From: Mycolicibacter heraklionensis
GTDB lineage: Bacteria > Actinomycetota > Actinomycetes > Mycobacteriales > Mycobacteriaceae
Direction of reading: 5' to 3'
DNA: 64,000 bases
NCBI RefSeq assembly: GCF_001021505.1
Contig: NZ_LDPO01000001.1
Coordinates: 616,461 to 680,460 of the forward strand
In this document: positions 27,528 to 36,225 of the stretch, piece by piece
How the letters are laid out: the number at the start of each line of letters is the position of its first letter
Numbering within the stretch: position 1 is the stretch's first letter
The notes under the pieces: generated by a model
Told to the model about the DNA's origin: nothing
Databases searched by the model: none
Seen by the model: only the letters and a program-made list of their open reading frames with translations
Position numbers and translations under genes: made by a program

Positions 27528-27578
27528 CAGACGCAAAATCCCCCTTTTCCTCGGAGGAAAAGGGGGATTTTGCGTCTG
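27528..27578 (-). terminator. Terminator hairpin after tuf (25-bp perfect arms)
   Basis: The arms at 27528-27552 and 27554-27578 are exact reverse complements with a single base between, so the loop forms from the inner bases. It contains CCCCC/GGGGG and AAAA/TTTT blocks and starts 13 nt after the tuf stop. The distal end carries the CAGACGC motif seen in two other hairpins in the window. Confidence 0.8.
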
Positions 27579-27590
27579 GTCGTGCAGGAA

Positions 27591-28781
27591 CTACTTGATG
27601 ATCTTGGTGACCCGGCCGGCGCCGACGGTACGACCACCCTCACGGATGGCGAACCGCAGACCCTCGTCCATGGCGACGGGCTGGATCAGCTTGACGGTCA
27701 TCTCGGTGTTGTCACCGGGCATCACCATCTCGGTACCCTCCGGCAGGCTCACCACACCGGTCACGTCGGTGGTGCGGAAGTAGAACTGCGGACGGTAGTT
27801 GTTGAAGAACGGCGTGTGGCGACCACCCTCGTCCTTGGACAGGATGTAGGCCTGACCCTCGAACTCGGTGTGCGGGGTGGTGGTGCCGGGCTTGACCACA
27901 ACCTGGCCACGCTCGACGTCCTCACGCTTGATACCACGGATCAGCAGACCGACGTTGTCACCAGCCTGACCCTGGTCCAGCAGCTTGCGGAACATCTCCA
28001 CACCGGTGACGGTGGTCTTGGTGGTGTCCGGACGGATGCCGACGATCTCGACTTCCTCGTTCACGTTGATCACGCCACGCTCGACACGACCGGTGACCAC
28101 GGTGCCACGACCGGTGATCGTGAACACGTCCTCAACCGGCATCAGGAACGGCTTGTCGGTCTCGCGGACCGGGTCCGGGATGGACTCGTCGACGGCGTCC
28201 ATCAGATCCTCGACGGACTTGACCCACTTCGCGTCGCCCTCGAGCGCCTTCAGAGCCGACACCCGAACCACCGGGGCCTCCTCGTCGAACTCCTGGGCAC
28301 CCAGCAGCTCGCGGACCTCCATCTCGACGAGCTCGAGGAGCTCCTCGTCGTCGACCATGTCGGACTTGTTCAGCGCCACCAGGATGTAGGGCACACCGAC
28401 CTGACGGGCCAGCAGCACGTGCTCGCGGGTCTGCGGCATCGGGCCGTCGGTGGCCGCGACCACCAGGATCGCGCCGTCCATCTGGGCGGCACCGGTGATC
28501 ATGTTCTTGATGTAGTCGGCGTGGCCCGGCGCGTCGACGTGGGCGTAGTGCCGCTTCTCGGTCTGGTACTCCACGTGGGAGATGTTGATCGTGATACCGC
28601 GCTGACGCTCTTCGGGAGCGTTGTCGATCTGGTCGAACGCACGCGACTCGTTCAGGTCCGGGTACTTGTCGTGCAGAACCTTGGTGATAGCCGCGGTCAG
28701 CGTGGTCTTGCCGTGGTCAACGTGACCGATGGTCCCGATGTTGACGTGCGGCTTCGTCCGCTCGAACTTCGCCTTCGCCAC
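27591..28781 (-). CDS. tuf: Elongation factor Tu
   Basis: A 396-residue EF-Tu: G1 [10 protein letters not shown] near residue 18, G3 DAPGHADY near 81, G4 NKSD near 136, then the two beta-barrel domains ending VTKIIK. It delivers aminoacyl-tRNA to the ribosome as a GTP complex. The open frame extends 24 codons upstream, but GTG 28781 has AGGAGG 7 nt before it and gives the standard mycobacterial N-terminus ([13 protein letters not shown]), so that start is used. It is downstream of fusA in the str operon arrangement and followed by a very strong hairpin. Confidence 0.98.
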   Translation of the reverse strand: MAKAKFERTKPHVNIGTIGHVDHGKTTLTAAITKVLHDKYPDLNESRAFDQIDNAPEERQRGITINISHVEYQTEKRHYAHVDAPGHADYIKNMITGAAQMDGAILVVAATDGPMPQTREHVLLARQVGVPYILVALNKSDMVDDEELLELVEMEVRELLGAQEFDEEAPVVRVSALKALEGDAKWVKSVEDLMDAVDESIPDPVRETDKPFLMPVEDVFTITGRGTVVTGRVERGVINVNEEVEIVGIRPDTTKTTVTGVEMFRKLLDQGQAGDNVGLLIRGIKREDVERGQVVVKPGTTTPHTEFEGQAYILSKDEGGRHTPFFNNYRPQFYFRTTDVTGVVSLPEGTEMVMPGDNTEMTVKLIQPVAMDEGLRFAIREGGRTVGAGRVTKIIK

Positions 28782-28878
28782 TTCTTGTCCTCCTGGACTT
28801 GTTGGTGCTGGGTTACAGCAGGATTGAACTTTTTGGGTTTGTGTTTGTGCCACCGTAGCGGCACGGGCGGGCAGCTAC

Positions 28879-30981
28879 TTACTCGCCCGTTGCCTTCGCG
28901 ATGATCTCCTTCGCCACCTGCGCCGGCACTTCAGCGTAGGAGTCGAAAACCATGGAGTAGTTCGCCCGGCCCTGGGTCTTCGACCGCAGGTCTCCGACGT
29001 AGCCGAACATCTCTGACAGCGGCACCTGCGCCTTGACGACGCGCGCACCGCTGCGCTCCTCCATGGCCTGGATCTGGCCACGGCGGGAGTTCAGGTCGCC
29101 GATCACGTCGCCCATGTAGTCCTCGGGCGTGGTGACCTCAACGGCCATGATCGGTTCCAGGATCACCGGCTGCGCGGCAGCGGCAGCCTTCTTCAGCGCC
29201 TGCGAGCCGGCCACCTTGAAGGCCATCTCGGAGGAATCGACGTCGTGGTACTGACCGTCGATCAGGGTGACCTTGATGTTGACCAGCGGGTAGCCGGCCA
29301 GCACGCCGTACTGCATGGCGTCCTGGGCCCCGGCGTCCACCGCGGGGATGTACTCGCGAGGCACGCGCCCGCCGGTGACCTTGTTCTCGAACTCGTAGGT
29401 CGCGCCGTCTTCGCCGGTGAAGGGCTCGACGTCGATGAGGACCTTCGCGAACTGGCCCGAACCACCCGTCTGCTTCTTGTGGGTGTATTCGACCTTCTCG
29501 ACCTTGCGGCGGATGGTCTCCTTGTAGGCCACCTGCGGCTTGCCGACGTTGGCCTCGACCTTGAACTCGCGGCGCATGCGGTCCACCAGGATGTCCAGGT
29601 GCAGTTCGCCCATGCCGCCGATCACGGTCTGGCCGGTCTCCTGGTCGAGGTGCACCTTGAAGGTCGGGTCCTCTTCGGCCAGCTTCTGGATCGCCAGGCT
29701 CAGCTTCTCCTGGTCGCTCTTGGTCTTGGGCTCGATGGCCACCTCGATGACCGGAGCCGGGAACGTCATCGACTCCAGCACGATCTGGTTGGCCGGGTCG
29801 CAGAGCGTGTCGCCGGTGGTGGTGTCCTTGAGGCCGATCACCGCGTAGATGTGGCCGGCAGAAACCGATTCGACCGGGTTCTCCTTGTTGGAGTGCATCT
29901 GGAACAGCTTGCCCAGCCGCTCCTTCTTGCCCTTGGTCGAGTTGACCACCTGAGCGCCGGACTCCACCTTGCCCGAGTACACCCGGACGTAGGTGAGCTT
30001 GCCGAAGAACGGGTGCACCGCGATCTTGAACGCCAGCGCCGAGAACGGCTCGTCGATGCTGGGCTTGCGGCTGATGATCTCGTCTTCCTTGCCGGGCACG
30101 TGGCCCTGCACCGACTCGACGTCCAGCGGTGACGGCAGGTAGTCGATCACCGCGTCCAGCATCGGCTGGACACCCTTGTTCTTGAACGCGCTGCCGCACA
30201 GCACCGGGTACAGCTCCGAAGAGACCGTCAGCTTGCGGATGCCGCCCTTGATCTCCTCGATCGAGAGCTCCTCGCCGCCGAGGTACTTCTCCAGCAGCGC
30301 CTCGTCGGTCTCGGCGACCGCCTCGATCAGCGCAGTGCGGTACTCCTCGGCCTTGTCGGCCAGGTCGGCCGGGATCTCGATGGTCTCGTAGGTCTCACCG
30401 AGCTTGGTCTCGCCGCGCCACACCTTGGCGTTCATCTCGACCAGGTCGACGATGCCCTCGAAGTCGTTCTCCGCGCCGATCGGCAGCTGGATCACCAGCG
30501 GACGGGCACCGAGGCGCTCCTCGATGGTGCGCACGGTGAAGTAGAAGTCCGCACCGAGCTTGTCCATCTTGTTGACGAAGCAGATCCGGGGCACGTCGTA
30601 CTTGTCGGCCTGCCGCCACACCTGCTCGGACTGCGGCTCCACGCCCTCCTTGCCGTCGAACACGGCAACGGCGCCATCAAGGACACGCAGGGACCGCTCC
30701 ACCTCGACGGTGAAGTCGACGTGGCCCGGGGTGTCGATGATGTTGATCTGGTTCTTGTTCCAGAAGCAGGTCACCGCGGCGGAGGTGATGGTGATGCCGC
30801 GCTCCTGCTCCTGCTCCATCCAGTCGGTCGTGGAGGCGCCGTCGTGCGTCTCACCGATCTTGTAGTTGACGCCGGTGTAGTACAGGATCCGCTCGGTCGT
30901 CGTCGTCTTACCCGCATCGATGTGCGCCATGATGCCGATATTGCGGACCTTGTTCAGGTCAGTCAGCACATCCTGTGCCAC
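28879..30981 (-). CDS. fusA: Elongation factor G
   Basis: A 700-residue translocase GTPase: G1 [15 protein letters not shown] near residue 18, G3 DTPGHVDF near 83, G4 NKMD near 137, then domains II-V, ending in a KATGE tail. It drives tRNA-mRNA movement on the ribosome and, with the recycling factor, ribosome release. It belongs to the rpsL-rpsG-fusA-tuf operon. The length matches mycobacterial FusA1. No anomaly seen. Confidence 0.98.
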   Translation of the reverse strand: MAQDVLTDLNKVRNIGIMAHIDAGKTTTTERILYYTGVNYKIGETHDGASTTDWMEQEQERGITITSAAVTCFWNKNQINIIDTPGHVDFTVEVERSLRVLDGAVAVFDGKEGVEPQSEQVWRQADKYDVPRICFVNKMDKLGADFYFTVRTIEERLGARPLVIQLPIGAENDFEGIVDLVEMNAKVWRGETKLGETYETIEIPADLADKAEEYRTALIEAVAETDEALLEKYLGGEELSIEEIKGGIRKLTVSSELYPVLCGSAFKNKGVQPMLDAVIDYLPSPLDVESVQGHVPGKEDEIISRKPSIDEPFSALAFKIAVHPFFGKLTYVRVYSGKVESGAQVVNSTKGKKERLGKLFQMHSNKENPVESVSAGHIYAVIGLKDTTTGDTLCDPANQIVLESMTFPAPVIEVAIEPKTKSDQEKLSLAIQKLAEEDPTFKVHLDQETGQTVIGGMGELHLDILVDRMRREFKVEANVGKPQVAYKETIRRKVEKVEYTHKKQTGGSGQFAKVLIDVEPFTGEDGATYEFENKVTGGRVPREYIPAVDAGAQDAMQYGVLAGYPLVNIKVTLIDGQYHDVDSSEMAFKVAGSQALKKAAAAAQPVILEPIMAVEVTTPEDYMGDVIGDLNSRRGQIQAMEERSGARVVKAQVPLSEMFGYVGDLRSKTQGRANYSMVFDSYAEVPAQVAKEIIAKATGE

Positions 30982-31055
30982 AGCAGTCTTCCCACTCTTT
31001 CGGTTACTTCAATTGCTTGTTGTCGCAGGTGCGTCGGCCGCTGAGGCCGACGTGA

Positions 31056-31526
31056 TCACCAGCGGTAGTGCGCGAACGCCCGGTTGGCCTCGGCCATCTT
31101 GTGGGTGTCTTCACGCCGCTTGACGGCAGCACCCAGGCCGTTGCTGGCGTCGAGGATCTCGTTGGCCAGGCGCTCGATCATGGTCTTCTCCCGGCGAGCC
31201 CGCGAGAAGCTCACCAGCCAGCGCAGCGCCAGCGTGGTGGAGCGCTCGGCGCGCACCTCGACCGGAACCTGGTAGGTGGCACCACCGACGCGGCGGCTGC
31301 GAACCTCAAGGGCCGGCTTGACGTTGTCCATCGCGCGCTTGAGCGTCACGACCGGGTCGGTGCCGGTCTTGTCCCGAGCCTGCTCGAGAGCGCCGTAGAC
31401 GATGCGCTCAGCCAGCGACTTCTTGCCGTCCAGCAGCACCTTGTTGACCAGCTGGGTGACCAGCTGGGACCCGTAGACGGGGTCGTTGACCAGCGGACGC
31501 TTGGGTGCGGGGCCCTTGCGCGGCAT
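31056..31526 (-). CDS. rpsG: 30S ribosomal protein S7
   Basis: A 156-residue S7: [20 protein letters not shown] at the start, [14 protein letters not shown] near residue 80, and the AHYRW C-terminus. It nucleates the 30S head by binding the 16S rRNA 3' domain. Its ATG overlaps the rpsL stop by 1 nt, so the two are translationally coupled. Standard length for actinobacteria. Confidence 0.98.
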   Translation of the reverse strand: MPRKGPAPKRPLVNDPVYGSQLVTQLVNKVLLDGKKSLAERIVYGALEQARDKTGTDPVVTLKRAMDNVKPALEVRSRRVGGATYQVPVEVRAERSTTLALRWLVSFSRARREKTMIERLANEILDASNGLGAAVKRREDTHKMAEANRAFAHYRW

Positions 31527-31900
31527 CAGCTCTTCTCCTTCTTCGCGCCGTAGCGGCTGCGGGCCTGCTTGCGGTTCTTGACTCCCTGGGTGTCCAGCGA
31601 GCCGCGGATGATCTTGTAGCGCACACCCGGCAGGTCCTTCACACGACCACCACGCACCAGCACCATCGAGTGCTCCTGCAGGTTGTGGCCCTCACCCGGG
31701 ATGTAGGCGGTCACCTCCACCTGGCTGGTCAGCTTCACGCGCGCCACCTTGCGAAGCGCCGAGTTCGGCTTCTTCGGGGTGGTGGTGTACACGCGGGTGC
31801 ACACGCCTCGACGCTGCGGGCTGCCCTTGAGGGCCGCGGTCTTCACCTTGGCGACCTTGTCGCGGCGACCCTTACGGACCAGCTGCTGAATGGTTGGCAT
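31526..31900 (-). CDS. rpsL: 30S ribosomal protein S12
   Basis: A 124-residue S12, a decoding-centre protein. The loop [13 protein letters not shown] contains Lys43, and [12 protein letters not shown] contains Lys88. Both positions, whose changes give streptomycin resistance, are wild type. It is the first gene of the str operon. The 265-bp region upstream, before the TetR gene, should hold the promoter. Confidence 0.98.
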
Positions 31901-32165
31901 CTACCGGCTTCCTATATCGCTGTTCAAAACTGTCGTAAATCCTGCAGGTCTGTGCCCCACCGCTACCCCGCGGTCGGGCGTGTCGCATGGGCCGCTGCGG
32001 ATTCCTCCGCTGCATAATGGACATGCGAATTGGGCCAGGCGCGCGCGTTATGTCACCAAACGCGCCTCGGTGGCCAGGCACGAGCTACCACAATACCCGG
32101 CAGCACTCCGGCAGGTCAAAGCGCGACCAACCGGCCCCTCTGACCCCACTAGTCCCGCTCAGCGG
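31901..32165 (-). promoter_or_regulatory. rpsL operon leader/promoter region
   Basis: 265 bp without a convincing gene between the TetR gene stop and rpsL, both on the minus strand. It is more A/T-rich than its flanks near rpsL and presumably carries the str-operon promoter and leader. I could not pick one promoter with confidence; a CATTAT hexamer near 32017-32022 on the minus strand is one candidate -10. Confidence 0.35.
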
Positions 32166-32795
32166 CTACTCGGTGCGGCTGTCCATCGCCGAAGCCAGCC
32201 TGCGCACCATGTCGGCGAAGACGGCGTCGGTGTCCACGTCATCCATCACGCCGGTCATCTCCAACAGGACAAATCCGTGCATCGCCGCCCAGAACTCCAG
32301 CGCCGCGTGAAACGCCCGGTCCCCTTCGAGTCCGTAGGACGCCAACACCTCGATGACCGGGGCGGCGGCCCGGGTGGCCGCGGCGGTGTACTCCGGGTCG
32401 TCGCCGCCCAGGGGCATCCGGGTGAACGCCGAATACCGGCCCGGGTGATGGTGGGCATAGCTGCGGTAGGCCCCGGCCATCACCAGCACCGCGTCGTCGC
32501 GGGCGCGACCCTGGCCGACCTGGGTCAGCATCTCCAGAATGTCGTCGATGACCCGCATGCGCATGGCGCGGCGCAGGTCATTGAGGCTGTGCACGTGGTT
32601 GTACAGCGACGGACCCTTGGTGCCCAGCTGGGTGGCCAACGCGTTGATGGTCAGCGCGTCCCAGCCCTCACGGTCCAGGAAGTTCAGGGCGGCGTTGACG
32701 ATGACGTCGCGGCTCAGCTTGACCGGGCGCGCCCCCGATTTGCCGTTGGCGCGCGAGCGACCCCCCGCTGTGGGCGGGTCTGGTCGAGCTGACAT
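32166..32795 (-). CDS. TetR-family transcriptional regulator (upstream of rpsL)
   Basis: A 209-residue TetR regulator. A basic N-terminal tail (RSRANGKSGARPVKLSRD) is followed by the helix-turn-helix (INALATQLGTKGPSLYNHVHSLNDL) around residues 40-85 and a TetR_C ligand domain with a WAAMHGFVLLE helix near 170. ATG 32795 is chosen over 32837. It occupies the place of Rv0681 next to rpsL. The CTAATCG-n2-CGATTAG palindrome 49 nt upstream lies in the divergent region with the DUF3060 genes and is the probable operator for both. Confidence 0.86.
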   Translation of the reverse strand: MSARPDPPTAGGRSRANGKSGARPVKLSRDVIVNAALNFLDREGWDALTINALATQLGTKGPSLYNHVHSLNDLRRAMRMRVIDDILEMLTQVGQGRARDDAVLVMAGAYRSYAHHHPGRYSAFTRMPLGGDDPEYTAAATRAAAPVIEVLASYGLEGDRAFHAALEFWAAMHGFVLLEMTGVMDDVDTDAVFADMVRRLASAMDSRTE

Positions 32796-32843
32796 GGCGT
32801 AGGCCCTTCGGATCGTGCGGAAGGAGGAGATCAGCACAGAACT

Positions 32844-32859
32844 CTAATCGACCGATTAG
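32844..32859. promoter_or_regulatory. CTAATCG-AC-CGATTAG palindrome, TetR operator candidate
   Basis: A perfect 7-2-7 inverted repeat between the divergent TetR gene (start 32795) and the DUF3060 pair (start 32936). A/T-rich hexamers on both strands overlap it, consistent with control of both promoters. Confidence 0.5.
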
Positions 32860-32935
32860 TAGGGGAACCCGAGTACGCGCCAGCTGGTGCGACGTAAGCT
32901 TTGCCGAGATTGCGTCCGGCGAGAGGGGCTCGGAG

Positions 32936-33301
32936 ATGAAATGGACCGCGCTGGCTGGTGCGCTGCTGGGTCTGGCCGCCGGTTCACTGGGGGGTGCCGC
33001 GGGCGCGCAAGCCGTGCCCGGCGACATCCACATCTACGGTGTGCACGAGACCCACACCCTGGACTGCAACGGCGGGACGCTGTTCATCAACGGCGTCAAC
33101 CTCACCATCCACGCGATGGGAACCTGCTGGGCGGTGACCACACAGGGCTCACAGAACACCGTGATCGCCGACACCATCGTCAACGACGTCACCGTCTACG
33201 GCAACGACACGACCGTGTACTACCACAACGGCGACCCGCTGCTGTTCGACCGCGGACGCGAGCTGGGGATGACGAACCGGCTCCAACGCGTACCGGCGTG
33301 A
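32936..33301 (+). CDS. Secreted DUF3060 protein
   Basis: A 121-residue exported protein. Its signal peptide (MKWTALAGALLGLAAGSLGG, then AAGAQA) probably cleaves after AQA near residue 26. The mature part is a short beta-rich DUF3060 domain with repeated strand units (GGTLFINGVNLTIHAMG, NTVIADTIVNDVTVYGND). It ends in GTG/TGA overlap with the next gene, also a DUF3060 protein. The pair matches Rv0680c-Rv0679c in position as I recall. Role in the envelope unknown. Confidence 0.8.
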   Translation: MKWTALAGALLGLAAGSLGGAAGAQAVPGDIHIYGVHETHTLDCNGGTLFINGVNLTIHAMGTCWAVTTQGSQNTVIADTIVNDVTVYGNDTTVYYHNGDPLLFDRGRELGMTNRLQRVPA

Positions 33302-33708
33302 CCCACGTTCTCCGCATCAACCCCTGCTCGCTGCTGGCCGGCGCACTGGCGCTGCTTGCGGTCGCGCTCACCGGCTGCGAGTCGGAGGCGCCGCCCAGGT
33401 CCGCTCGGATCACCAAGAACTACGACGGGCGGTTCTCCAACACGATCAGCTATGAGTCGTTCGGCGCCACATCGGCGGTGGACTGCGCCGACGGCAAATC
33501 GCTGAATGTGGCCGGTTCGAACAACAAGCTGACGGTCCGGGGCCGCTGCGAGGTGGTGAACGTAGCCGGCGCCGACAACCGCATCACCATCGAGCGCATC
33601 GACAAGACGCTGACGATCACCGGGCTCAACAATTCCATCACCTACCGCGGGGGCGATCCGAAGGTCGACAACCGCGGGTCGGGTAACACCATCGCCGACA
33701 AGCGCTGA
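33298..33708 (+). CDS. DUF3060 lipoprotein
   Basis: A 136-residue lipoprotein. GTG 33298 gives a signal sequence ending in the lipobox LTGC near residue 27, so the mature protein is a membrane-anchored lipoprotein. The DUF3060 region has repeated beta units (GKSLNVAGSNNKLTVRG, EVVNVAGADNRITIE, LTITGLNNSITYRG), each with an x-G-x-N-N turn. The frame is open upstream to 32887, but that part runs through the other gene. It is coupled to the upstream DUF3060 gene by a 4-nt overlap; the two probably arose by duplication. Confidence 0.8.
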   Translation: MTHVLRINPCSLLAGALALLAVALTGCESEAPPRSARITKNYDGRFSNTISYESFGATSAVDCADGKSLNVAGSNNKLTVRGRCEVVNVAGADNRITIERIDKTLTITGLNNSITYRGGDPKVDNRGSGNTIADKR

Positions 33709-33770
33709 GCGGCGTCAGGCTTCCCGGTGGTCGCAAGCGCGGCGGAGCCGGGCGAAGCGGGCCACCGGCG

Positions 33771-34535
33771 TCAGGCTTTAGCGCCGTGGCGGCCGGCCCC
33801 GCCGGCGAACCGGCCCGCCCCGCGCAGCGCCTCGTCGGCCACCCGCTCGATGCTCTCGAATTCCTGATCCATCGCATGGGACTCGGCCATGCCCCACTGC
33901 CGCAGCGCCGACAACCGGTCCGAGCGCAGGCAGCCCTGCGGCAGCTCGGCCAGTTCGAGGGCCAGCTGCTCGGCTGCCGAACGAGCCTCGCCGGTGGGGA
34001 CAACCCGATTGGCCAACCCGATCGCCAGCGCCTCCTCGGCGTTCACCGCACGGCCGGTGAGGATCATGTCCATGGCGCGACTGTGGCCGATCAGTCTGGG
34101 CAGCCGCACGGTGCCGCCGTCGATGAGCGGCACCCCCCAGCGCCGGCAGAAGACGCCGAAAGTCGCGTCGGCCTCCACCACCCGCATGTCGCACCACAGC
34201 GCCAACTCCAGGCCACCGGCCACCGCGTAACCGCTGACCGCCGCAATCACCGGTTTGGACAACATCATTCGGGTCGGACCCATCGGCCCCGGCCCGCTGC
34301 GATGGGTCTGATTGGCGTTCGGCGTACCCAAGGCTTTGAGGTCGGCTCCCGCGCAAAAGGTTCCGTGGTCTCCCCACAGCACGGCCACCGACGCGGTCTG
34401 GTCGCGGTCGAATTCGTCGAAGGCCTGATACAGCGCGGCGGCGGTCGGGCCGTCGACGGCGTTGCGCGCATGCGGCCGGTCCAGGATCACCGTGGTGACG
34501 GGGCCGCTGCGCTCCACCCGCACTGCGTTACTCAT
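33771..34535 (-). CDS. echA5: Enoyl-CoA hydratase (EchA5-like)
   Basis: A 254-residue crotonase: FCAGADLKALG near residue 65 and SGYAVAGGLELALWCD near 105 form the oxyanion hole. GVFCRRWGVPLIDGGTVRLPRLIG near 130 carries the catalytic region with Asp in place of the second Glu. It overlaps the PaaX-like gene by 4 nt. Naming follows position relative to rpoBC/rpsL in M. tuberculosis. In that species mmpS5-mmpL5 would lie on its far side; here only 62 bp separate it from the DUF3060 gene. Confidence 0.82.
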   Translation of the reverse strand: MSNAVRVERSGPVTTVILDRPHARNAVDGPTAAALYQAFDEFDRDQTASVAVLWGDHGTFCAGADLKALGTPNANQTHRSGPGPMGPTRMMLSKPVIAAVSGYAVAGGLELALWCDMRVVEADATFGVFCRRWGVPLIDGGTVRLPRLIGHSRAMDMILTGRAVNAEEALAIGLANRVVPTGEARSAAEQLALELAELPQGCLRSDRLSALRQWGMAESHAMDQEFESIERVADEALRGAGRFAGGAGRHGAKA

Positions 34536-35266
34536 AGCACCTCCGCTCGTTGGCCTGCGTCACGTCGTGAAGCCAGTTCTTGGGCAAACTCCGCGTAGCG
34601 ACTGCGGATCCGTGCCCCCGGCCAGTCCGGCGGAAGCAGTTCCGGCGGCAACACCGGGTCGCCGCGAAGGTGGCGGACCATGGCCGCGGCAACGACGAAG
34701 CGGGCGGGTACGTCTTCGGCGTCGGCCATCGCCGTGAGCAACTCGTGTCCGGTGCGCGCCCAACCGTCCAGATCCCACAGCTTGGCAGCCAGCTCGGCCG
34801 GCTGCTCGTCGCGTGCGATGAGCAGCCTGGTGTAGCTGCTGAGGCGATCGCCCAACTCGACATCGAGGTTGTCCGGGCGCATCCAAAACCCTTCGCGCAG
34901 TTCGGCGAACCTCCGGTCGGACAGCCCAGCACGCAGGGCGGCCCTGGTCCGCGCGTCGCAGCCGATGCTCGTGATCACCACTGCCAGCCAGTCCCCGCTC
35001 CAGCGCTTGGTCTGCGGATCAAGCGCCGCGTCCTGCCTACGCTGCCGCTCCAACAGCCGCTCGGACAGCCCGTAGCCGTCGACGGAGCGGACCAGGTCCC
35101 CCGCAGCGACCAGTCGGGTCAGCGCCACCCGCATGGCGGTTTCCTTGATACCGAAATCCGCGGTGAATCTGAGCAATTCAGCCGGGGTCGCCGAAGCGGG
35201 GTGGGCCCCCAACAGCACCGACAGCACCACGGAGCGCGCCGTCATCCGTGCTGGCGTGGTGGGCAT
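34532..35266 (-). CDS. PaaX-family transcriptional regulator
   Basis: A 244-residue PaaX-like protein. An N-terminal winged-helix (SVVLSVLLGAHPASATPAELLRFTADFGIKETAMRVALTRLVAAG region) is followed by a PaaX central domain with GYGLSERLLERQRRQD and a C-terminal part with WDLDGWARTGHELL. PaaX proteins sense aryl-CoA thioesters, such as phenylacetyl-CoA, and repress catabolic genes. The frame runs open to 35881, but ATG 35266 is the natural start just after the EchA4 stop. It sits between two crotonase genes and probably regulates them. Confidence 0.82.
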   Translation of the reverse strand: MPTTPARMTARSVVLSVLLGAHPASATPAELLRFTADFGIKETAMRVALTRLVAAGDLVRSVDGYGLSERLLERQRRQDAALDPQTKRWSGDWLAVVITSIGCDARTRAALRAGLSDRRFAELREGFWMRPDNLDVELGDRLSSYTRLLIARDEQPAELAAKLWDLDGWARTGHELLTAMADAEDVPARFVVAAAMVRHLRGDPVLPPELLPPDWPGARIRSRYAEFAQELASRRDAGQRAEVL

Positions 35267-35277
35267 CGTGTGCCACC

Positions 35278-36213
35278 CTAGACCCCGGAGGCCTTTCGGC
35301 CGTAGTCCCCGAACGGCTCGTCGCGGTGCCGGACCGCGTCGCGGAACCCGTGCGCCACCGCGTCGGCCACGAATGCGTGCCCCTCCGGGGTGTGCCGCGC
35401 CACCCCGTCGAACACGGTGCTGACCATCCGGCTGGTGGCCACACCCTGCTGCAGCAGTGCGGTGTTGAGCGCGAGCTTGGCCATGATCAGCTGGTTGACC
35501 GGCATCGCGGCGATACGGGCCACCAGGCGTTCGGTGCGCTCGTCGAGATCGGCTGGGTCGGGGGCCTCGATCGCCAGACCCCACTCGGCGGCCTGCGCTC
35601 CGGTGATGCAGTCTCCAGTCAGCAGCAGTCGCTTGGCGCGCTGGTCGCCGAGCCGGTGCGCCCACAGCCCGGCCGCCGGCACCCCCCATACCCGCATCGG
35701 GGGGTAACCGATCTTGGCGTCGGATGCTGCGATCACTTGGTCGGCATGCAGTGCGATATCGGTGCCGCCGGCTACGCAGTAGCCGTGGATCTTGACCACA
35801 GTGGGTTTGTCGGCGTGCATCAGCGAGGCGAACCCGCGGACGAAACGGCTCATCATCTGATAGTCGATCATCGGGTCCCACGGCTGATCCGGGCGATGGT
35901 TGGTCGCCTGCGTCTTGCCGTCGAGCACACTGCCCCGGTAGTTTTCGCCGCCCGCCGACGACGAACCCTCGGCGTAGGCACCGAGGTCGAAACCGGCGCA
36001 GAATCCCTCGCCGCGTCCCGACACGAGGATCACGTGCACGTTCGGATCCAGATCGGCCCGCTCCACCAGCGCCGACAGTTCCAGCGGGGTGTCAGCGGTG
36101 ATCGCGTTGCCGTGCTCCGGGCGGTTGAAGGTGATCCGGGCGATGCGGTCGGTGACCTCGTAGGTCATCGTCCGCAGGTTGTCGAATTCAACCGGGGCGA
36201 TGTGGTGCCGCAT
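35278..36213 (-). CDS. echA4: Enoyl-CoA hydratase (EchA4-like)
   Basis: A 311-residue crotonase, longer than usual because of an insert after the first oxyanion loop (FCAGFDLGAYAEGSSSAGGENYRGS, near residues 70-100). HGYCVAGGTDIALHADQVIAA near 145 is the second. The catalytic region GYPPMRVWGVPAAGLWAHRLG lacks a clear second Glu. ATG 36213 is the long start; an internal ATG (MTYEVTD) 15 codons later is a plausible alternative. It follows fadE8 by 12 nt, so they are in one operon for acyl-CoA oxidation. Confidence 0.82.
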   Translation of the reverse strand: MRHHIAPVEFDNLRTMTYEVTDRIARITFNRPEHGNAITADTPLELSALVERADLDPNVHVILVSGRGEGFCAGFDLGAYAEGSSSAGGENYRGSVLDGKTQATNHRPDQPWDPMIDYQMMSRFVRGFASLMHADKPTVVKIHGYCVAGGTDIALHADQVIAASDAKIGYPPMRVWGVPAAGLWAHRLGDQRAKRLLLTGDCITGAQAAEWGLAIEAPDPADLDERTERLVARIAAMPVNQLIMAKLALNTALLQQGVATSRMVSTVFDGVARHTPEGHAFVADAVAHGFRDAVRHRDEPFGDYGRKASGV

Positions 36214-36225
36214 GGACAGCCGGCC

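Noticed and set aside
26751..28904. A 717-codon plus-strand frame across tuf and the SHOCT gene
   Set aside because: It runs antisense through EF-Tu and through the terminator hairpin, so it cannot be a single gene.
35267..35881. N-terminal extension of the PaaX-like gene
   Set aside because: This part is EchA4 in another frame; the PaaX family N-terminus begins at 35266.
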